A model generated the notes under the pieces. That model worked only from the letters and a program-made list of their open reading frames with translations, had not been told where the DNA came from and ran no database searches. Below, in pieces: positions 45,900 to 55,040 of a DNA stretch of 64,000 nucleotides. A program made the position numbers and the translations under genes. Every line of letters starts with the position of its first letter. Position 1 is the first letter of the stretch. The DNA comes from Desulfobacula toluolica Tol2 (GTDB lineage: Bacteria > Desulfobacterota > Desulfobacteria > Desulfobacterales > Desulfobacteraceae), in the NCBI RefSeq assembly GCF_000307105.1, contig NC_018645.1, positions 2,813,501-2,877,500 on the forward strand, written 5' to 3'.

Positions 45900-48104
45900 C
45901 TACTTGGGTTGAGGGCGTTTAATCTGCTTGAGCATCTTCACGAACCGTTTGTCGCTGCTGTCAAGCCTTGCTGCAAGAACACTGAACAGATGCTTTGCCA
46001 CATCTGGATATTTTTCAATAACCTCAAACAATTTGTCTCCCGGAAACCTTTTAACCGTTGATCGCCCTTTGGATATAATGGATGCTGATCTGGGTTCGCC
46101 GGTAATTGCCGACATTTCCCCGAAATATTCGCCCGGCTGTACAATTTCAGCAATTTTCTTTCCGCCTTTAACAACATACAACCCGCCTTGAACAAGCTTA
46201 AAAAAATCAATATCAATATTATCTTCACGGATAATAACGTCCTTATCCTCATACCGTTCAACATCAGGATTAATAAGATAGGCCGGCAGCGCTTCCTTGG
46301 TAATGGTCGTCTTTTTCAGCACTTCTTCAAGAGATGTTTCAGAACTTCTGATTTTCTGAAGACCCGCATCTCTAAGGGTTACCATTCCTTCCTGAACGGC
46401 AACCTTTCTGAGCTGATCTTCGGGCACTTCAGCACTAATGGCTTTGCCTACTTCATCTGTGACCTCCATTAATTCATAAAGCCCCAGCCTGCCCTTGTAT
46501 CCGGTCCCATTGCAATGGCCGCAACCTTTAGGGCCGTATATGTTCAAATTTTTAATTTCATTTTCTGAAAATCCATACAATTCAAGGTCTTGGGGATTAT
46601 GACCTGTAACAATCTGTTTGCAGTGAGGACAAAGCCGCCGGGCAAGGCGCTGGGATAAAACCAGAGTAACGGCAGATGCCACCATATAAGAAGGTATGCC
46701 GATATCAATGAGACGGCCTATGGTTGAGGGACAGTCATTGGTATGAAGAGTGGCAAACACAAGATGCCCTGTCATAGCAGCTTTAATCGCTATTTCAGCC
46801 GTATCCATATCCCTGATTTCACCTACCATGATGATATCAGGATCCTGTCGCAGAAATGCTTTAAGAGCCGCAGCAAAGGTCATACCGACCTCCTCTTTCA
46901 CCGCCACCTGGTTGATTCCTTTAAAGTTAAACTCAACAGGATCTTCAGCCGTCAATATTTTGATATCCTCTTTATTCAACCGGTTCAGTATGGAATAAAG
47001 GGTGGTTGTTTTTCCACTTCCTGTTGGACCTGTTACAAGCAATAGTCCATAAGGCCGTGAAATACATTTTTTCAACGTATCAAAAGTAGAGGCTTCAAAA
47101 CCCATTTTGGTCAGATCAATATTCAGGGCGCTTTGATCAAGGATACGCATGACAATGCTTTCACCAAAAAGAGTCGGCAAAGTAGACACCCTGAAATCAA
47201 TGGATTTTTTTTTCCCGAGTCTCAATTTTATTCTTCCGTCCTGGGGAACTCGTCTTTCTGCAATGTCAAGTTCAGCCAGAATTTTAATTCTCGAAATAAC
47301 TGCATTTTTTATACTCAGGGGCAGATTCATGGCTTTATACATGGAGCCGTCCAGCCGGTATCTAACCTGAAATGATTTTTCAAAGGGTTCAATATGAATA
47401 TCACTGACACCATCATTAATGGCCTTGGTAAGGATACCATTTACCAGTTTGATAATCGGTGCATCAGATGCCATGAACTGTTCCTGGTCATCCTCCATGT
47501 CAGTATATCCGACTTCCATTTCTTCTGCCGCCTCAGAGACCAGGGAGCCAAAATCATCAACAGAAGTAACTGGTTCGTCATCTTCAGAATCATCTTCAAA
47601 CTGAAGAAAACTTTTATATTCTTCATCACTGATTTTATAAAAATCACGATAAGCCTGAATCACATCGTTTTCAGTTGACACAAAAACCTGAATCGTTTTT
47701 CCAAGTTTTTTCTGAAGTTCCTCAACAACAGAGGTATCTGTCGGCTCAACCATGGTAATGGATAATTCTTCACCTTTTAATGCAAGGGGAAAGACCATTG
47801 TGGATTTAGCCACTTCATAGGGCAGGATTTCCAGAACCTTTGAATCAGGTTTGATGTCGGAAAATCTAATGATATTGTAATTGTAGATTCTACCCAGGAC
47901 ATTGATGATGGTATCGGGATCAATATATCCTTTGTTTAAAAGAATGCTGCTAAGTCGTTCATTGGTTTTCTTGTGTACAGCTAATGCCTCATCCAGTTGC
48001 ATACTGGTAATTTGACCTTCTTTTGAAAGAATCTCTCCAATCTTTGTTTTTCCCGCACCGGATTGATCTTTTATGGTTGATTGAAGGCTGGATGATTTGG
48101 CCAT
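45900..48104 (-). CDS. PilB/GspE-type secretion ATPase fused to a C-terminal cyclic-nucleotide-binding domain
   Basis: The 734-residue protein contains an N-terminal GspE/MshEN-like region (IGEILSKEGQITSMQLDEAL, residues about 20-165) and an acidic linker. The type II/IV assembly ATPase core follows with Walker A GPTGSGKTTTLYS, Walker B DPDIIMVGEIRD, a HLVFATLHTND His box and the zinc motif CPHC...CGHCNGTG. From about residue 600 a Crp-type cNMP-binding fold follows (VQPGEYFGEMSAITGEPRSAS). It would power pilus extension or secretion. The fused nucleotide sensor suggests ligand control. No other pilus genes are close by. Confidence 0.9.
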   Translation of the reverse strand: MAKSSSLQSTIKDQSGAGKTKIGEILSKEGQITSMQLDEALAVHKKTNERLSSILLNKGYIDPDTIINVLGRIYNYNIIRFSDIKPDSKVLEILPYEVAKSTMVFPLALKGEELSITMVEPTDTSVVEELQKKLGKTIQVFVSTENDVIQAYRDFYKISDEEYKSFLQFEDDSEDDEPVTSVDDFGSLVSEAAEEMEVGYTDMEDDQEQFMASDAPIIKLVNGILTKAINDGVSDIHIEPFEKSFQVRYRLDGSMYKAMNLPLSIKNAVISRIKILAELDIAERRVPQDGRIKLRLGKKKSIDFRVSTLPTLFGESIVMRILDQSALNIDLTKMGFEASTFDTLKKCISRPYGLLLVTGPTGSGKTTTLYSILNRLNKEDIKILTAEDPVEFNFKGINQVAVKEEVGMTFAAALKAFLRQDPDIIMVGEIRDMDTAEIAIKAAMTGHLVFATLHTNDCPSTIGRLIDIGIPSYMVASAVTLVLSQRLARRLCPHCKQIVTGHNPQDLELYGFSENEIKNLNIYGPKGCGHCNGTGYKGRLGLYELMEVTDEVGKAISAEVPEDQLRKVAVQEGMVTLRDAGLQKIRSSETSLEEVLKKTTITKEALPAYLINPDVERYEDKDVIIREDNIDIDFFKLVQGGLYVVKGGKKIAEIVQPGEYFGEMSAITGEPRSASIISKGRSTVKRFPGDKLFEVIEKYPDVAKHLFSVLAARLDSSDKRFVKMLKQIKRPQPK

Positions 48105-48118
48105 AATAAATCCTTAAA

Positions 48119-48331
48119 TTACTTGTAATTCTTATAAATTCTAATAGAACCTGCTAAAACTAAAAGCCCGCCTAATATATAAAAACTTGATCTGACCAGA
48201 AAAAGCTTTTGTTTAAAAAATTCAATAGTTTCTATCTGCAGCATGACTTGAGGAATACGGTAAAAAACACCCAATCCCACTGCAACCAGAAGGATACCAT
48301 AATAAAATTTAAAATTTTTTTTGTCCATCAT
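48119..48331 (-). CDS. Small membrane protein of unknown function (70 residues)
   Basis: Two hydrophobic helices (FKFYYGILLVAVGLGVFY, then SSFYILGGLLVLAGSIRIY) separated by a basic/amphipathic segment suggest a two-pass inner-membrane protein. I do not recognise a family. It sits between the ABC-F gene (6 bp upstream) and the PilB-like gene (14 bp downstream) on the same strand, so the three are probably cotranscribed. Confidence 0.6.
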   Translation of the reverse strand: MMDKKNFKFYYGILLVAVGLGVFYRIPQVMLQIETIEFFKQKLFLVRSSFYILGGLLVLAGSIRIYKNYK

Positions 48332-48337
48332 AAATGA

Positions 48338-50176
48338 CTACCTTTCAACTTCTTCCAACCGGTTATTAAACGATCTTTCTATTTCTTCAAACAATTCCAT
48401 CTGGGTTTCAAGATCTTCAAAAAGCTTTTCATTCAAATTTTCAAGTTCTGACAGTTCTTTGGCCAAACTCTGAATTTTTCGGCCATCCTGATTTTGCGAC
48501 GCTTCCAGCAGGCATTCATTAATCTTGCTGATCAAAAGTTCATTTTTTTCAATATCATTTTCCAATTTTTCAATTTTCCGTTTTACAGGTTTGAGTTCTT
48601 TCGATTTTTGAGTAATGATTTCCGATTTTTTCCGGCGAAGGTCTTTTTTCGACAAAACCAAAGGCTTTATTTTTTTTTCAACAACACAATCTTCATCCTC
48701 CCACCCCTCTTTATCTAAAAACTCCTGATAAGTCCCCTCAAACAGTTCAACAGCATTGTTTTTGAACACAACAAGCCTGTTTGCAAGAGAATGTAGAAAC
48801 ATTTCATTATGCGTCACAATAACCACAGCACCTTCAAAATTGTCGAGTGCGGCAATAAAAGAATCACAAGACTCTATATCCAGATGATTGCTGGGTTCAT
48901 CCAGCAACAACAAATTCAAAGGTTTCATCAGCAATTTACCTAACATAACCCTTGATTTTTCTCCACCTGACAACACGGATATTTTTTTTAAAGCCGAATC
49001 TTTTTCAAACATCATGCCCCCACAGACAGTCCTGACCGCCTGTCTGTCAGCATCAGGTGAAGAATAAGCCAGTTCTTCTTCAATGGTAAAATCATCATTC
49101 AACGATTGAACATTTGTTTGTTCAAAATAGTCCAGCTGTACGCCCGGATTAATTTTAATACTGCCGGAGACAGCATTGAGATTTTTACTTATCAGCTTTA
49201 AGAGGGTTGTTTTTCCTTTACCATTTTTACCGATAACAGCAATACGGTCATCCGGATAAACGGTCAAGGAAAGATTGTTGATCAACAGATGATCTTTTTG
49301 CCACCCAAAAGACAAATCTTCTATCATCAATACCTGCTTACCTGAAAAAGGCAGATAATTAAAAGAAAATTCAAGATCTTTGAGTTTTTGGAGTTTTTCT
49401 TTTGTTTTAGATTTTTCCAGCGTTTTTATACGGGATTGTACCATGTTTGCCAGGCGGGCTTTTGCTCGGAACCGTGAGATAAACTGTTCCATCTCTTTAT
49501 TTCGTTTTTCTTCATTTTGTCTTGTTTTTTCATAGACTTCTTCATCCTGGGCAACCTGCAAATAATATTTAGATGTATCTCCCTTGATTTTTTTGATTTT
49601 TTGCCTGTGAATCCCTGCAATATGCGTTACAACATTATCCATAAACCCACGGTCATGCGTAACCAGCAAAACTTCTCTGGGCCAGGAAATCAGAAATTGT
49701 GAGATCCATCGAATTGATGTGATATCAAGGTAGTTTGTCGGTTCATCAAGGATCAAAAGATCCGGCTCGGAAACCAATACTTTGGCAAGATTGAGCCTGA
49801 CCTGGAAACCGCCTGAAAAGGCGGCGGGATCTTTTATAAAATCATCTTGGGAAAACCCAAGTCCGGCCAGAATTTTTTCAGCCTTCCAGGAATGATCTTT
49901 TTCATGTTCTAAAAGTCCCAGCATGGCTTCATCAATCACACGGGATCTGGAAAATAAAATTTTTTGAGATAAAAAACCTATTCTATACCCCGAAGGACAG
50001 GATATGCTTCCCTCATCAGGATGTTCACTGCCTGATATCATGTTTAAAAGTGTGGTTTTACCATGGCCGTTTCTGCCGACAAGCCCGACCCTTTCACCAG
50101 GATTAATCTGAAAACCTGTTTTATCCAACAGGATGTGATCTCCAAAACCTTTTGATATTGAATCTATATTCAGCAT
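48338..50176 (-). CDS. ABC-F family ATPase (Uup/EttA-like)
   Basis: The 612-residue soluble protein has two ABC domains: Walker A GLVGRNGHGKTTLLN with signature FSGGFQVRLNLAKVLV and DEPTNYLDI, then GKNGKGKTTLLKLI with LSGGEKSRVMLGKLL and DEPSNHLDI. A charged linker lies between them, and a C-terminal coiled coil of about 80 residues (KSKELKPVKRKIEKLENDIE) resembles the Uup DNA-binding tail. ABC-F proteins act on ribosomes, so a role in translation or ribosome quality is likely. It has no membrane domain, so it is not a transporter. Confidence 0.92.
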   Translation of the reverse strand: MLNIDSISKGFGDHILLDKTGFQINPGERVGLVGRNGHGKTTLLNMISGSEHPDEGSISCPSGYRIGFLSQKILFSRSRVIDEAMLGLLEHEKDHSWKAEKILAGLGFSQDDFIKDPAAFSGGFQVRLNLAKVLVSEPDLLILDEPTNYLDITSIRWISQFLISWPREVLLVTHDRGFMDNVVTHIAGIHRQKIKKIKGDTSKYYLQVAQDEEVYEKTRQNEEKRNKEMEQFISRFRAKARLANMVQSRIKTLEKSKTKEKLQKLKDLEFSFNYLPFSGKQVLMIEDLSFGWQKDHLLINNLSLTVYPDDRIAVIGKNGKGKTTLLKLISKNLNAVSGSIKINPGVQLDYFEQTNVQSLNDDFTIEEELAYSSPDADRQAVRTVCGGMMFEKDSALKKISVLSGGEKSRVMLGKLLMKPLNLLLLDEPSNHLDIESCDSFIAALDNFEGAVVIVTHNEMFLHSLANRLVVFKNNAVELFEGTYQEFLDKEGWEDEDCVVEKKIKPLVLSKKDLRRKKSEIITQKSKELKPVKRKIEKLENDIEKNELLISKINECLLEASQNQDGRKIQSLAKELSELENLNEKLFEDLETQMELFEEIERSFNNRLEEVER

Positions 50177-50311
50177 AATTTAGTCTGTATTTTGATGTTT
50201 TCCTTTTATTTTTATGAACAGAGTACCATATCATTGTGCCAATAAATTATAAACCATAAGAATGACTTTGAGACTGGTTTTTCAATATACAGGCGTCAAA
50301 GACTATCGTAC

Positions 50312-50331
50312 GTCAGGATCAAAAGCCTGAC
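50312..50331. terminator. Weak hairpin downstream of the 50371-50811 gene
   Basis: GTCAGG (50312-50317) and CCTGAC (50326-50331) form a 6-bp stem around an 8-nt loop, 40 bp after that gene's stop on the minus strand. No clear T-tract follows, so its role as a terminator is uncertain. The rest of 50177-50370 holds nothing I can support. Confidence 0.3.
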
Positions 50332-50370
50332 CTCACTTCTATGCCTCCGTTCAAAGCTATAACCGGATGA

Positions 50371-50811
50371 TCAATCAATATCCAGCCAATATGGAGACCA
50401 TTTACATCTTTCTTTATAAGGAAATTTAATAAGTTCGGTTGCCAGAATGGAAAAATCTTTATCTCGAATGGTATAATACACCACCTGTTCCCTGTCCATA
50501 ATAATTTTGAGACCGACTGCAGCATAAAGGGTCAAGTGTTTATCTCCGACAAAACATTCAATTGCACCTGTAATGATTTTCAGGTCAGATTCATTTTGAA
50601 TATCAAAAAGATCTATCATGGTTATTTTGAAAGGCTTCCCATTGAAATGATCTGTTGCGTTCGTTCTGGTCAACTCGCAGGTCATAAAATTCTTAAAACT
50701 CATTTCAAACTGATTAAATTCATATTCATCTGCTATCAGCGGACTGGATAAAAAAGCAGACATAATAAATACACACAACAATGGTATGATAATTTTCACA
50801 AATCTAAACAT
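50371..50811 (-). CDS. Hypothetical exported protein (146 residues)
   Basis: A signal peptide (MFRFVKIIIPLLCVFIMSAF, cleavage near SSPLIADE) is followed by a small mixed alpha/beta domain of about 110 residues with two cysteines that could pair. I do not recognise a family. I start at the ATG at 50811, which overlaps the upstream gene's stop by 8 bp; an in-frame TTG at 50832 is less likely. It is probably cotranscribed with the exported receiver-like gene, which may point to a joint envelope function (inference). Confidence 0.6.
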   Translation of the reverse strand: MFRFVKIIIPLLCVFIMSAFLSSPLIADEYEFNQFEMSFKNFMTCELTRTNATDHFNGKPFKITMIDLFDIQNESDLKIITGAIECFVGDKHLTLYAAVGLKIIMDREQVVYYTIRDKDFSILATELIKFPYKERCKWSPYWLDID

Positions 50812-51589
50812 TCTTTTTAATAATTTTTTCAATGGTTTTTTGCAGATCTCTTAAGATAACAGGTTTGAGATGAACAGATCTGAAACCTGAAAATTTTGAT
50901 AAAAATTCATTGTTTACAGTTAAATTTTTATAACCTGTGTCAATAAGGATAGGAACCTTATGATTAATTTTTAATATTTGTTTAACAAATTTATCAGATG
51001 GCATCTCTTTAACAGTATATTGGGCTATAATCATTTTGAATTTATCGGGTTGTAATTTAAAAAAATCCAGGGCTTGCTTTCCTGTTTTAAAAATTATGGT
51101 TTGATATCCCATTTTTATAACAACATTCTGAATAAGATGAGTTCTTTTTTCATTGGAATCAACAATTAAAATATAATTATTCCCTTCAAGAGTATTTTGA
51201 TCAAAGTCCTTTGACTCATCTTTTTTCCATTTTGTTCCATTCATTGGGTGGAGTGATGTCACATCTATTTCATAGGCCTTTGCCAGGATAAATTCATCCA
51301 TACGGTCATCGGAAATTTTTGTAATAAATTTTTTATTTTTTCCAATATATTGTCGCAGCCATTTACGGTAATTGTAATCACTGCCTGTCAGGATTAAAAT
51401 TTTCGGTCCTGCAATAGAGTTGACCTGAATAGAGTGATAGATCAAGGGGTCATATGAAAACGGAGCTTGGGTTTCTTTATAATTTTCTTCAATAAATTCA
51501 ACTATAAAATCTTTGGCAAAACAATCTTTGACAAAAACAGGGGTGCCTAAAAAAACAAATAACAAACAAATAATAAAAGTTTTTTTCAT
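50804..51589 (-). CDS. Exported protein with degenerate response-regulator receiver domain
   Basis: The 261-residue protein has a clear signal peptide (MKKTFIICLLFVFLGTPVFV, then KDCFAKD). A YfiR-like or unrelated segment follows (about 30-125), then a CheY-like fold (about 138-258): YILIVDSNEKRTHLIQNVV in place of the acidic pocket, MIIAQYTVKEMPSDKFV where the phospho-acceptor Asp is replaced (Gln in the strand end), ILIDTGYKN and VHLKPVI keeping the Thr and Lys. Receiver domains are normally cytoplasmic and phosphorylated. An exported one lacking the Asp cannot work that way, so a protein-binding role is likely. Domain call by eye. Confidence 0.65.
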   Translation of the reverse strand: MKKTFIICLLFVFLGTPVFVKDCFAKDFIVEFIEENYKETQAPFSYDPLIYHSIQVNSIAGPKILILTGSDYNYRKWLRQYIGKNKKFITKISDDRMDEFILAKAYEIDVTSLHPMNGTKWKKDESKDFDQNTLEGNNYILIVDSNEKRTHLIQNVVIKMGYQTIIFKTGKQALDFFKLQPDKFKMIIAQYTVKEMPSDKFVKQILKINHKVPILIDTGYKNLTVNNEFLSKFSGFRSVHLKPVILRDLQKTIEKIIKKNV

Positions 51590-51660
51590 TTACAATTCCC
51601 ATGCTTACACAATCATTTCCTTTAAAGGCTATCGACAAATTCAAAAAAGATCTTTATCCT

Positions 51661-52008
51661 TTAAAGCAAAATCATTATAACTCCAAGCATTATAAAAAAA
51701 ATAATGCCTATTATGATCAAGATTAATGAACTGCTATGATCATTTTTCCTTCTACCCCGAAAAAAATCTAATAATAAGCCGGAAAAACTTATAAAAGCAA
51801 TCAATACAATCAAATCTATAAGATAATGCAAATATTGAATATCCCAATCCGTTCTTATGTCCAGCTTATAAAATCTATCAAACATGGTTTCAAATTCAGG
51901 TTGAGCAAGATGAAAAACCAATAATATCAAAACCAACAATATCCCTGCAAGGATATTAAGACAAATTAAAACTATTGCCCATGCATCAACTTTTTTTCGT
52001 CTGTCCAA
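51661..52008 (-). CDS. Hypothetical membrane protein (115 residues)
   Basis: Three hydrophobic helices are visible (IVLICLNILAGILLVLILLV, YLIDLIVLIAFISFSGLLLD and ILIIIGIIFFIMLGVIMILL), with a basic RGRRKND loop. No family is recognised. The start codon is TTG at 52008. It lies on the opposite strand to cheR, with only about 50 bp between start codons. Confidence 0.55.
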   Translation of the reverse strand: MDRRKKVDAWAIVLICLNILAGILLVLILLVFHLAQPEFETMFDRFYKLDIRTDWDIQYLHYLIDLIVLIAFISFSGLLLDFFRGRRKNDHSSSLILIIIGIIFFIMLGVIMILL

Positions 52009-52061
52009 AATATTCCTTATTTTTTATTTCATTTTTCTTACTATTATATTATTATCTCGCC

Positions 52062-52859
52062 ATGGATTCTATAGTTCTATCAAAAAAAGAGTTTAATGAT
52101 TTAAGAAACCTTGTGTATTCAACTTCAGGGATTAACCTTCACGAAGGCAAACTTGAACTCTTAAAATCTAAAATTGCCAAAAGAATGCGGCTGACAAAAA
52201 AATCTTTAAAGGATTATCTCAGATACTTAAATACAGATGAAAAAGAAGTGATTGAATTCATTGATACTGTTACAACAAACCATTCTTTTTTCTTCAGGGA
52301 AAATAAAAGCATTGAATATATTATAAATCAATTCAACAACCATCCACAAAAAGACAAAAAAGAATTTAAAATATGGTGCGCTGCCTGTTCAACAGGAGAT
52401 GAACCCTATTCAGTTGCAGTTCAACTCAAAAATCTGGGACTTTCTTTTTCAATTATGGCGACAGATATTTCCCATACAGTTCTTGATACTGCAGCAAGGG
52501 GTATCTATAAAACAGAGAAGCTGAAAAAAGTTCCTTTACCTATTCTTCACCGTTTTTTTCAAAAAGGAACCGGAAAATATACAGGGTATATAAAAGTAAA
52601 AAAAGACATTACCCGGCATATCATGTTTAAAAAATTTAATTTAATCAAGGATCCTGCGCCACAAATGAATTTTGATGCTGTGCTATGCAGAAATGTGATG
52701 ATTTATTTTGATGCACAAACCAGTGAAAAAGTAATCAACAAACTTTATCAGACTATTGTTCCAAAGGGTTTTTTTGCCATAGGAAATGCGGAAAGCCTTA
52801 TGAACCTAACTCATAATTATAAATCCATAAAAAAAATTCCCAGCCTTTATATAAAATAA
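52062..52859 (+). CDS. cheR: CheR-type chemoreceptor glutamate methyltransferase
   Basis: CheR methylates glutamates of chemoreceptors with S-adenosylmethionine. The 265-residue protein starts at ATG 52062 (MDSIVLSKKEFNDLRNLVYS). It has an N-terminal helical domain, then the SAM-binding fold with FFRENKSI (T/N-H-x-S-FFRE region), KIWCAACSTGDEPYSVAV, ATDISHTVLDTAARGIY and FDAVLCRNVMIYFD. Upstream in-frame codons to 51975 are hydrophobic and not part of the family. No chemotaxis partners adjoin it, so it may serve a distant or Che-like signalling pathway. Confidence 0.9.
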   Translation: MDSIVLSKKEFNDLRNLVYSTSGINLHEGKLELLKSKIAKRMRLTKKSLKDYLRYLNTDEKEVIEFIDTVTTNHSFFFRENKSIEYIINQFNNHPQKDKKEFKIWCAACSTGDEPYSVAVQLKNLGLSFSIMATDISHTVLDTAARGIYKTEKLKKVPLPILHRFFQKGTGKYTGYIKVKKDITRHIMFKKFNLIKDPAPQMNFDAVLCRNVMIYFDAQTSEKVINKLYQTIVPKGFFAIGNAESLMNLTHNYKSIKKIPSLYIK

Positions 52860-53038
52860 ACTCAATCATATATCTGCTATCTATTACGCACTTTGGTTAA
52901 AAAATCCATCAGTTTGATATGCATCAACCTGATCCCCTAATTTCCCCTTACAATATTTTTTTTAAATTATTACGAATTGAATTAATTCACATTTTGATCA
53001 AGATTAATTATTTTGTGAGGAATAAAAAAAAATACAAT

Positions 53039-53077
53039 AAAAAAAGGACTTAAGATTTAATCCTAAGTCCTTTTTTT
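53039..53077. terminator. Bidirectional terminator between cheR and tRNA-Cys
   Basis: AAAAAAAGGACTTA (53039-53052) and TAAGTCCTTTTTTT (53064-53077) form a perfect 14-bp stem with an 11-nt loop. It gives U-tracts on both strands, so it can end cheR (plus) and the tRNA transcript (minus). Confidence 0.85.
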
Positions 53078-53081
53078 ATTA

Positions 53082-53156
53082 TGGAGGCGGCTTCCGGATT
53101 TGAACCGGAGAATAACGGCTTTGCAGGCCGTTGCCTTACCCCTTGGCCAAGCCGCC
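53082..53156 (-). tRNA. tRNA-Cys (anticodon GCA)
   Basis: The minus strand reads GGCGGCTTGGCCAAGGGG, anticodon arm ACGG-CCTGCAA-AGCCGT region with GCA, T-arm CCGGTTCAAATCCGG and acceptor AGCCGCC-T with encoded CCA (53082-53084). It is 75 nt and follows tRNA-Gly by 19 bp on the same strand. Confidence 0.95.
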
Positions 53157-53175
53157 TTATTTTATAAATTGTGTA

Positions 53176-53250
53176 TGGAGCGGGAAACGGGATTTGAACC
53201 CGCGACTTCGACCTTGGCAAGGTCGCACTCTACCACTGAGTTATTCCCGC
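53176..53250 (-). tRNA. tRNA-Gly (anticodon GCC)
   Basis: The minus strand reads GCGGGAATAACTCAGTGG, anticodon loop CTTGCCAAG with GCC, T-arm GCGGGTTCAAATCCCGT and acceptor TTCCCGC-T with encoded CCA (53176-53178). It is 75 nt and first of the two-tRNA transcript. Confidence 0.95.
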
Positions 53251-53267
53251 TCAGCAAACAGGAAAGA

Positions 53268-53296
53268 TTTATATACCTGAATGATGAATTTGTCAA
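53268..53296 (-). promoter_or_regulatory. Promoter of the tRNA-Gly/tRNA-Cys transcript
   Basis: On the minus strand TTGACA (53291-53296) is followed 17 bp later by TATAAA (53268-53273), ending 17 bp before the tRNA-Gly 5' end. Near-consensus boxes with ideal spacing. Confidence 0.75.
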
Positions 53297-53450
53297 TATT
53301 AATTTTGCAATTATCAAATTAAAACAAAAGAAATCTTCTATCTTTAATAAAGTAATCAAGTCCTGATCACACCCCAAAAATCAATGCACAGCAAATAAAA
53401 AACATACTGATTCCATGAAAATTAATTCCAATGTGATTATATGGTCTCAA

Positions 53451-54095
53451 TTATCCATTCTTTTTATTCCAATCTGCCATGAACGCGTCAATTCCTTTGT
53501 CCGTCATATGATGGGCTGCAAGCTTCTTTAATACTCCATACGGAATGGTCGCAATATCGGCCCCCAGAAGAGCTGAATCCAGCACATGAAGTGGATTTCT
53601 TACACTTGCCACAATAATCTGGGTATCAAAGTCATAATTGGTAAAGATTTGAGCTATTTCCTCAACCAGCCCCATTCCTTCCTGGGCAAGATCATCCAGC
53701 CTGCCCACAAACGGGCTGACAAATGTTGCACCGGCTTTGGCAGCCATCAATGCCTGCAGTGCTGAAAAAACCAAAGTGACGTTTGTTTTTATGCCTTCAT
53801 CCGAAAGGGTCTTTACAGCTTTTAACCCTTCAATTGTCATTGGAACTTTAACAGCAATATTATCAGCTATTTTTGCCAGATCTCTGGCTTCTTCTACCAT
53901 GCCGTCATACTCAAGACTGATAACTTCCGCACTGACCGGACCTTTTACGATCCCGCAGATATCGGCAATAATCTGTTTAAACTCTCCGTCTTCTTTAGCA
54001 ATTAAAGAAGGGTTGGTGGTTACACCGTCTACCATGCCCATATCATTGGCATCTTTGATCTGCTCAATATTGGCAGTATCAATAAAAAACTTCAC
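53451..54095 (-). CDS. talC: Transaldolase of the TalC/fructose-6-phosphate aldolase subfamily
   Basis: This short transaldolase of 214 residues opens [20 protein letters not shown]. It has [10 protein letters not shown], the Schiff-base lysine in [28 protein letters not shown] and [11 protein letters not shown]. Members transfer dihydroxyacetone units in the pentose phosphate pathway, or act as fructose-6-phosphate aldolase. Sequence reading alone cannot separate the two. The start is GTG at 54095 behind a strong AGGAGG. It is the last gene of the minus-strand run, 10 bp after folK. Confidence 0.92.
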   Translation of the reverse strand: MKFFIDTANIEQIKDANDMGMVDGVTTNPSLIAKEDGEFKQIIADICGIVKGPVSAEVISLEYDGMVEEARDLAKIADNIAVKVPMTIEGLKAVKTLSDEGIKTNVTLVFSALQALMAAKAGATFVSPFVGRLDDLAQEGMGLVEEIAQIFTNYDFDTQIIVASVRNPLHVLDSALLGADIATIPYGVLKKLAAHHMTDKGIDAFMADWNKKNG

Positions 54096-54105
54096 TTTAA
54101 GCCTC

Positions 54106-54612
54106 CTAATCCAGAAGAATAACCTTCTGGGTTTCTTGTTGTTCTATTTTTTTTAACAATTCATCTGATCGACAATTCAAAACCGGATGTATTGCGTTAG
54201 CTCCTATATCACAAATGGGTATCAATACAAAACACCTTTCGTGCATTCTTGGATGGGGAATTTCAAGAAGTTCGGTTTTGAGAATCAAATCATCATAATA
54301 AATAATATCCAGATCAATGATTCTGGGACCAAACCTGAAGGGTTTCCCATCTTTATCCAGATCTTTTTCCAAAACTTTTAAAGCAGCCAGCAGATCTTCA
54401 GGATTTAATACTGTTTGTATTTTTAAGGCGGCATTTACAAACCAGTCCTGGTCTGTAAAATTTTGGGGTTCTGTTCTGTAAAAAGACGACACACCAAGCA
54501 CATCAATATGAGGATGGCTGTGTAAATGTCTTATGGCTGTTTCAAGATTTTTTTTCTTATGGCCCTTATTGGAACCAATACTTAAATAAGCGGTATGCTG
54601 CTTCATTTTCAT
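54106..54612 (-). CDS. folK: 2-amino-4-hydroxy-6-hydroxymethyldihydropteridine pyrophosphokinase
   Basis: FolK transfers pyrophosphate from ATP to hydroxymethyl-dihydropterin in folate synthesis. The 168 residues show [57 protein letters not shown] and [16 protein letters not shown], all canonical. The ATG overlaps the lipoprotein stop (ATGA), so it is part of the arg run operon. No other folate genes are adjacent. Confidence 0.95.
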   Translation of the reverse strand: MKMKQHTAYLSIGSNKGHKKKNLETAIRHLHSHPHIDVLGVSSFYRTEPQNFTDQDWFVNAALKIQTVLNPEDLLAALKVLEKDLDKDGKPFRFGPRIIDLDIIYYDDLILKTELLEIPHPRMHERCFVLIPICDIGANAIHPVLNCRSDELLKKIEQQETQKVILLD

Positions 54613-55040
54613 TTATACTCAAATTGAACCGTTGTTGAATGCTCACTTCTCATGCCATCATCACCAATCGCCTGAACCCTGAAATAATATTTAAATCCTT
54701 TTTGTATTCCAGTGGCAAATTCCATAAAAGGCATGAAGACAGTCCCGGCCGGCTTAAACTCAAAAGGACACCCCTCACAGGCTTCAAATGTTTTTTTGGC
54801 CATAAAAACTTCAAAGCTGTCCGGTTTTACAAAAGCTGTTTCAGCATCAATTTTATGGTTCCAGGAAAGAGTGATCTCATTGTCAACAACCTTGTATTTC
54901 AAATCAAAAGGGGCTGCAATTTTTTGCCCTTTTATTTCAGGAGGCAATGGAGGGCCTTTTTTTCCACATCCTGAAAAAGCCAGGAGAGCAATACCGGACA
55001 ATACCATTAAAGCAAAAAAAATGATTCTCTTGTTTTCCAT
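54609..55040 (-). CDS. Small lipoprotein with fibronectin III-like domain
   Basis: A lipoprotein signal (FALMVLSGIALLAFSGC) puts the lipidated cysteine before GKKGPPLPPE, the stretch shared with the LptM (YifL) lipoproteins usually found near argH/lysA/dapF. About 100 residues of beta-rich sequence follow (LSWNHKID, KYYFRVQAIGDDG) resembling one fibronectin type III domain. It starts in an overlap with the argH stop (TAATG). An LptM-like role in outer-membrane LptD assembly is possible for the N-terminus only (inference). Confidence 0.75.
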   Translation of the reverse strand: MENKRIIFFALMVLSGIALLAFSGCGKKGPPLPPEIKGQKIAAPFDLKYKVVDNEITLSWNHKIDAETAFVKPDSFEVFMAKKTFEACEGCPFEFKPAGTVFMPFMEFATGIQKGFKYYFRVQAIGDDGMRSEHSTTVQFEYK

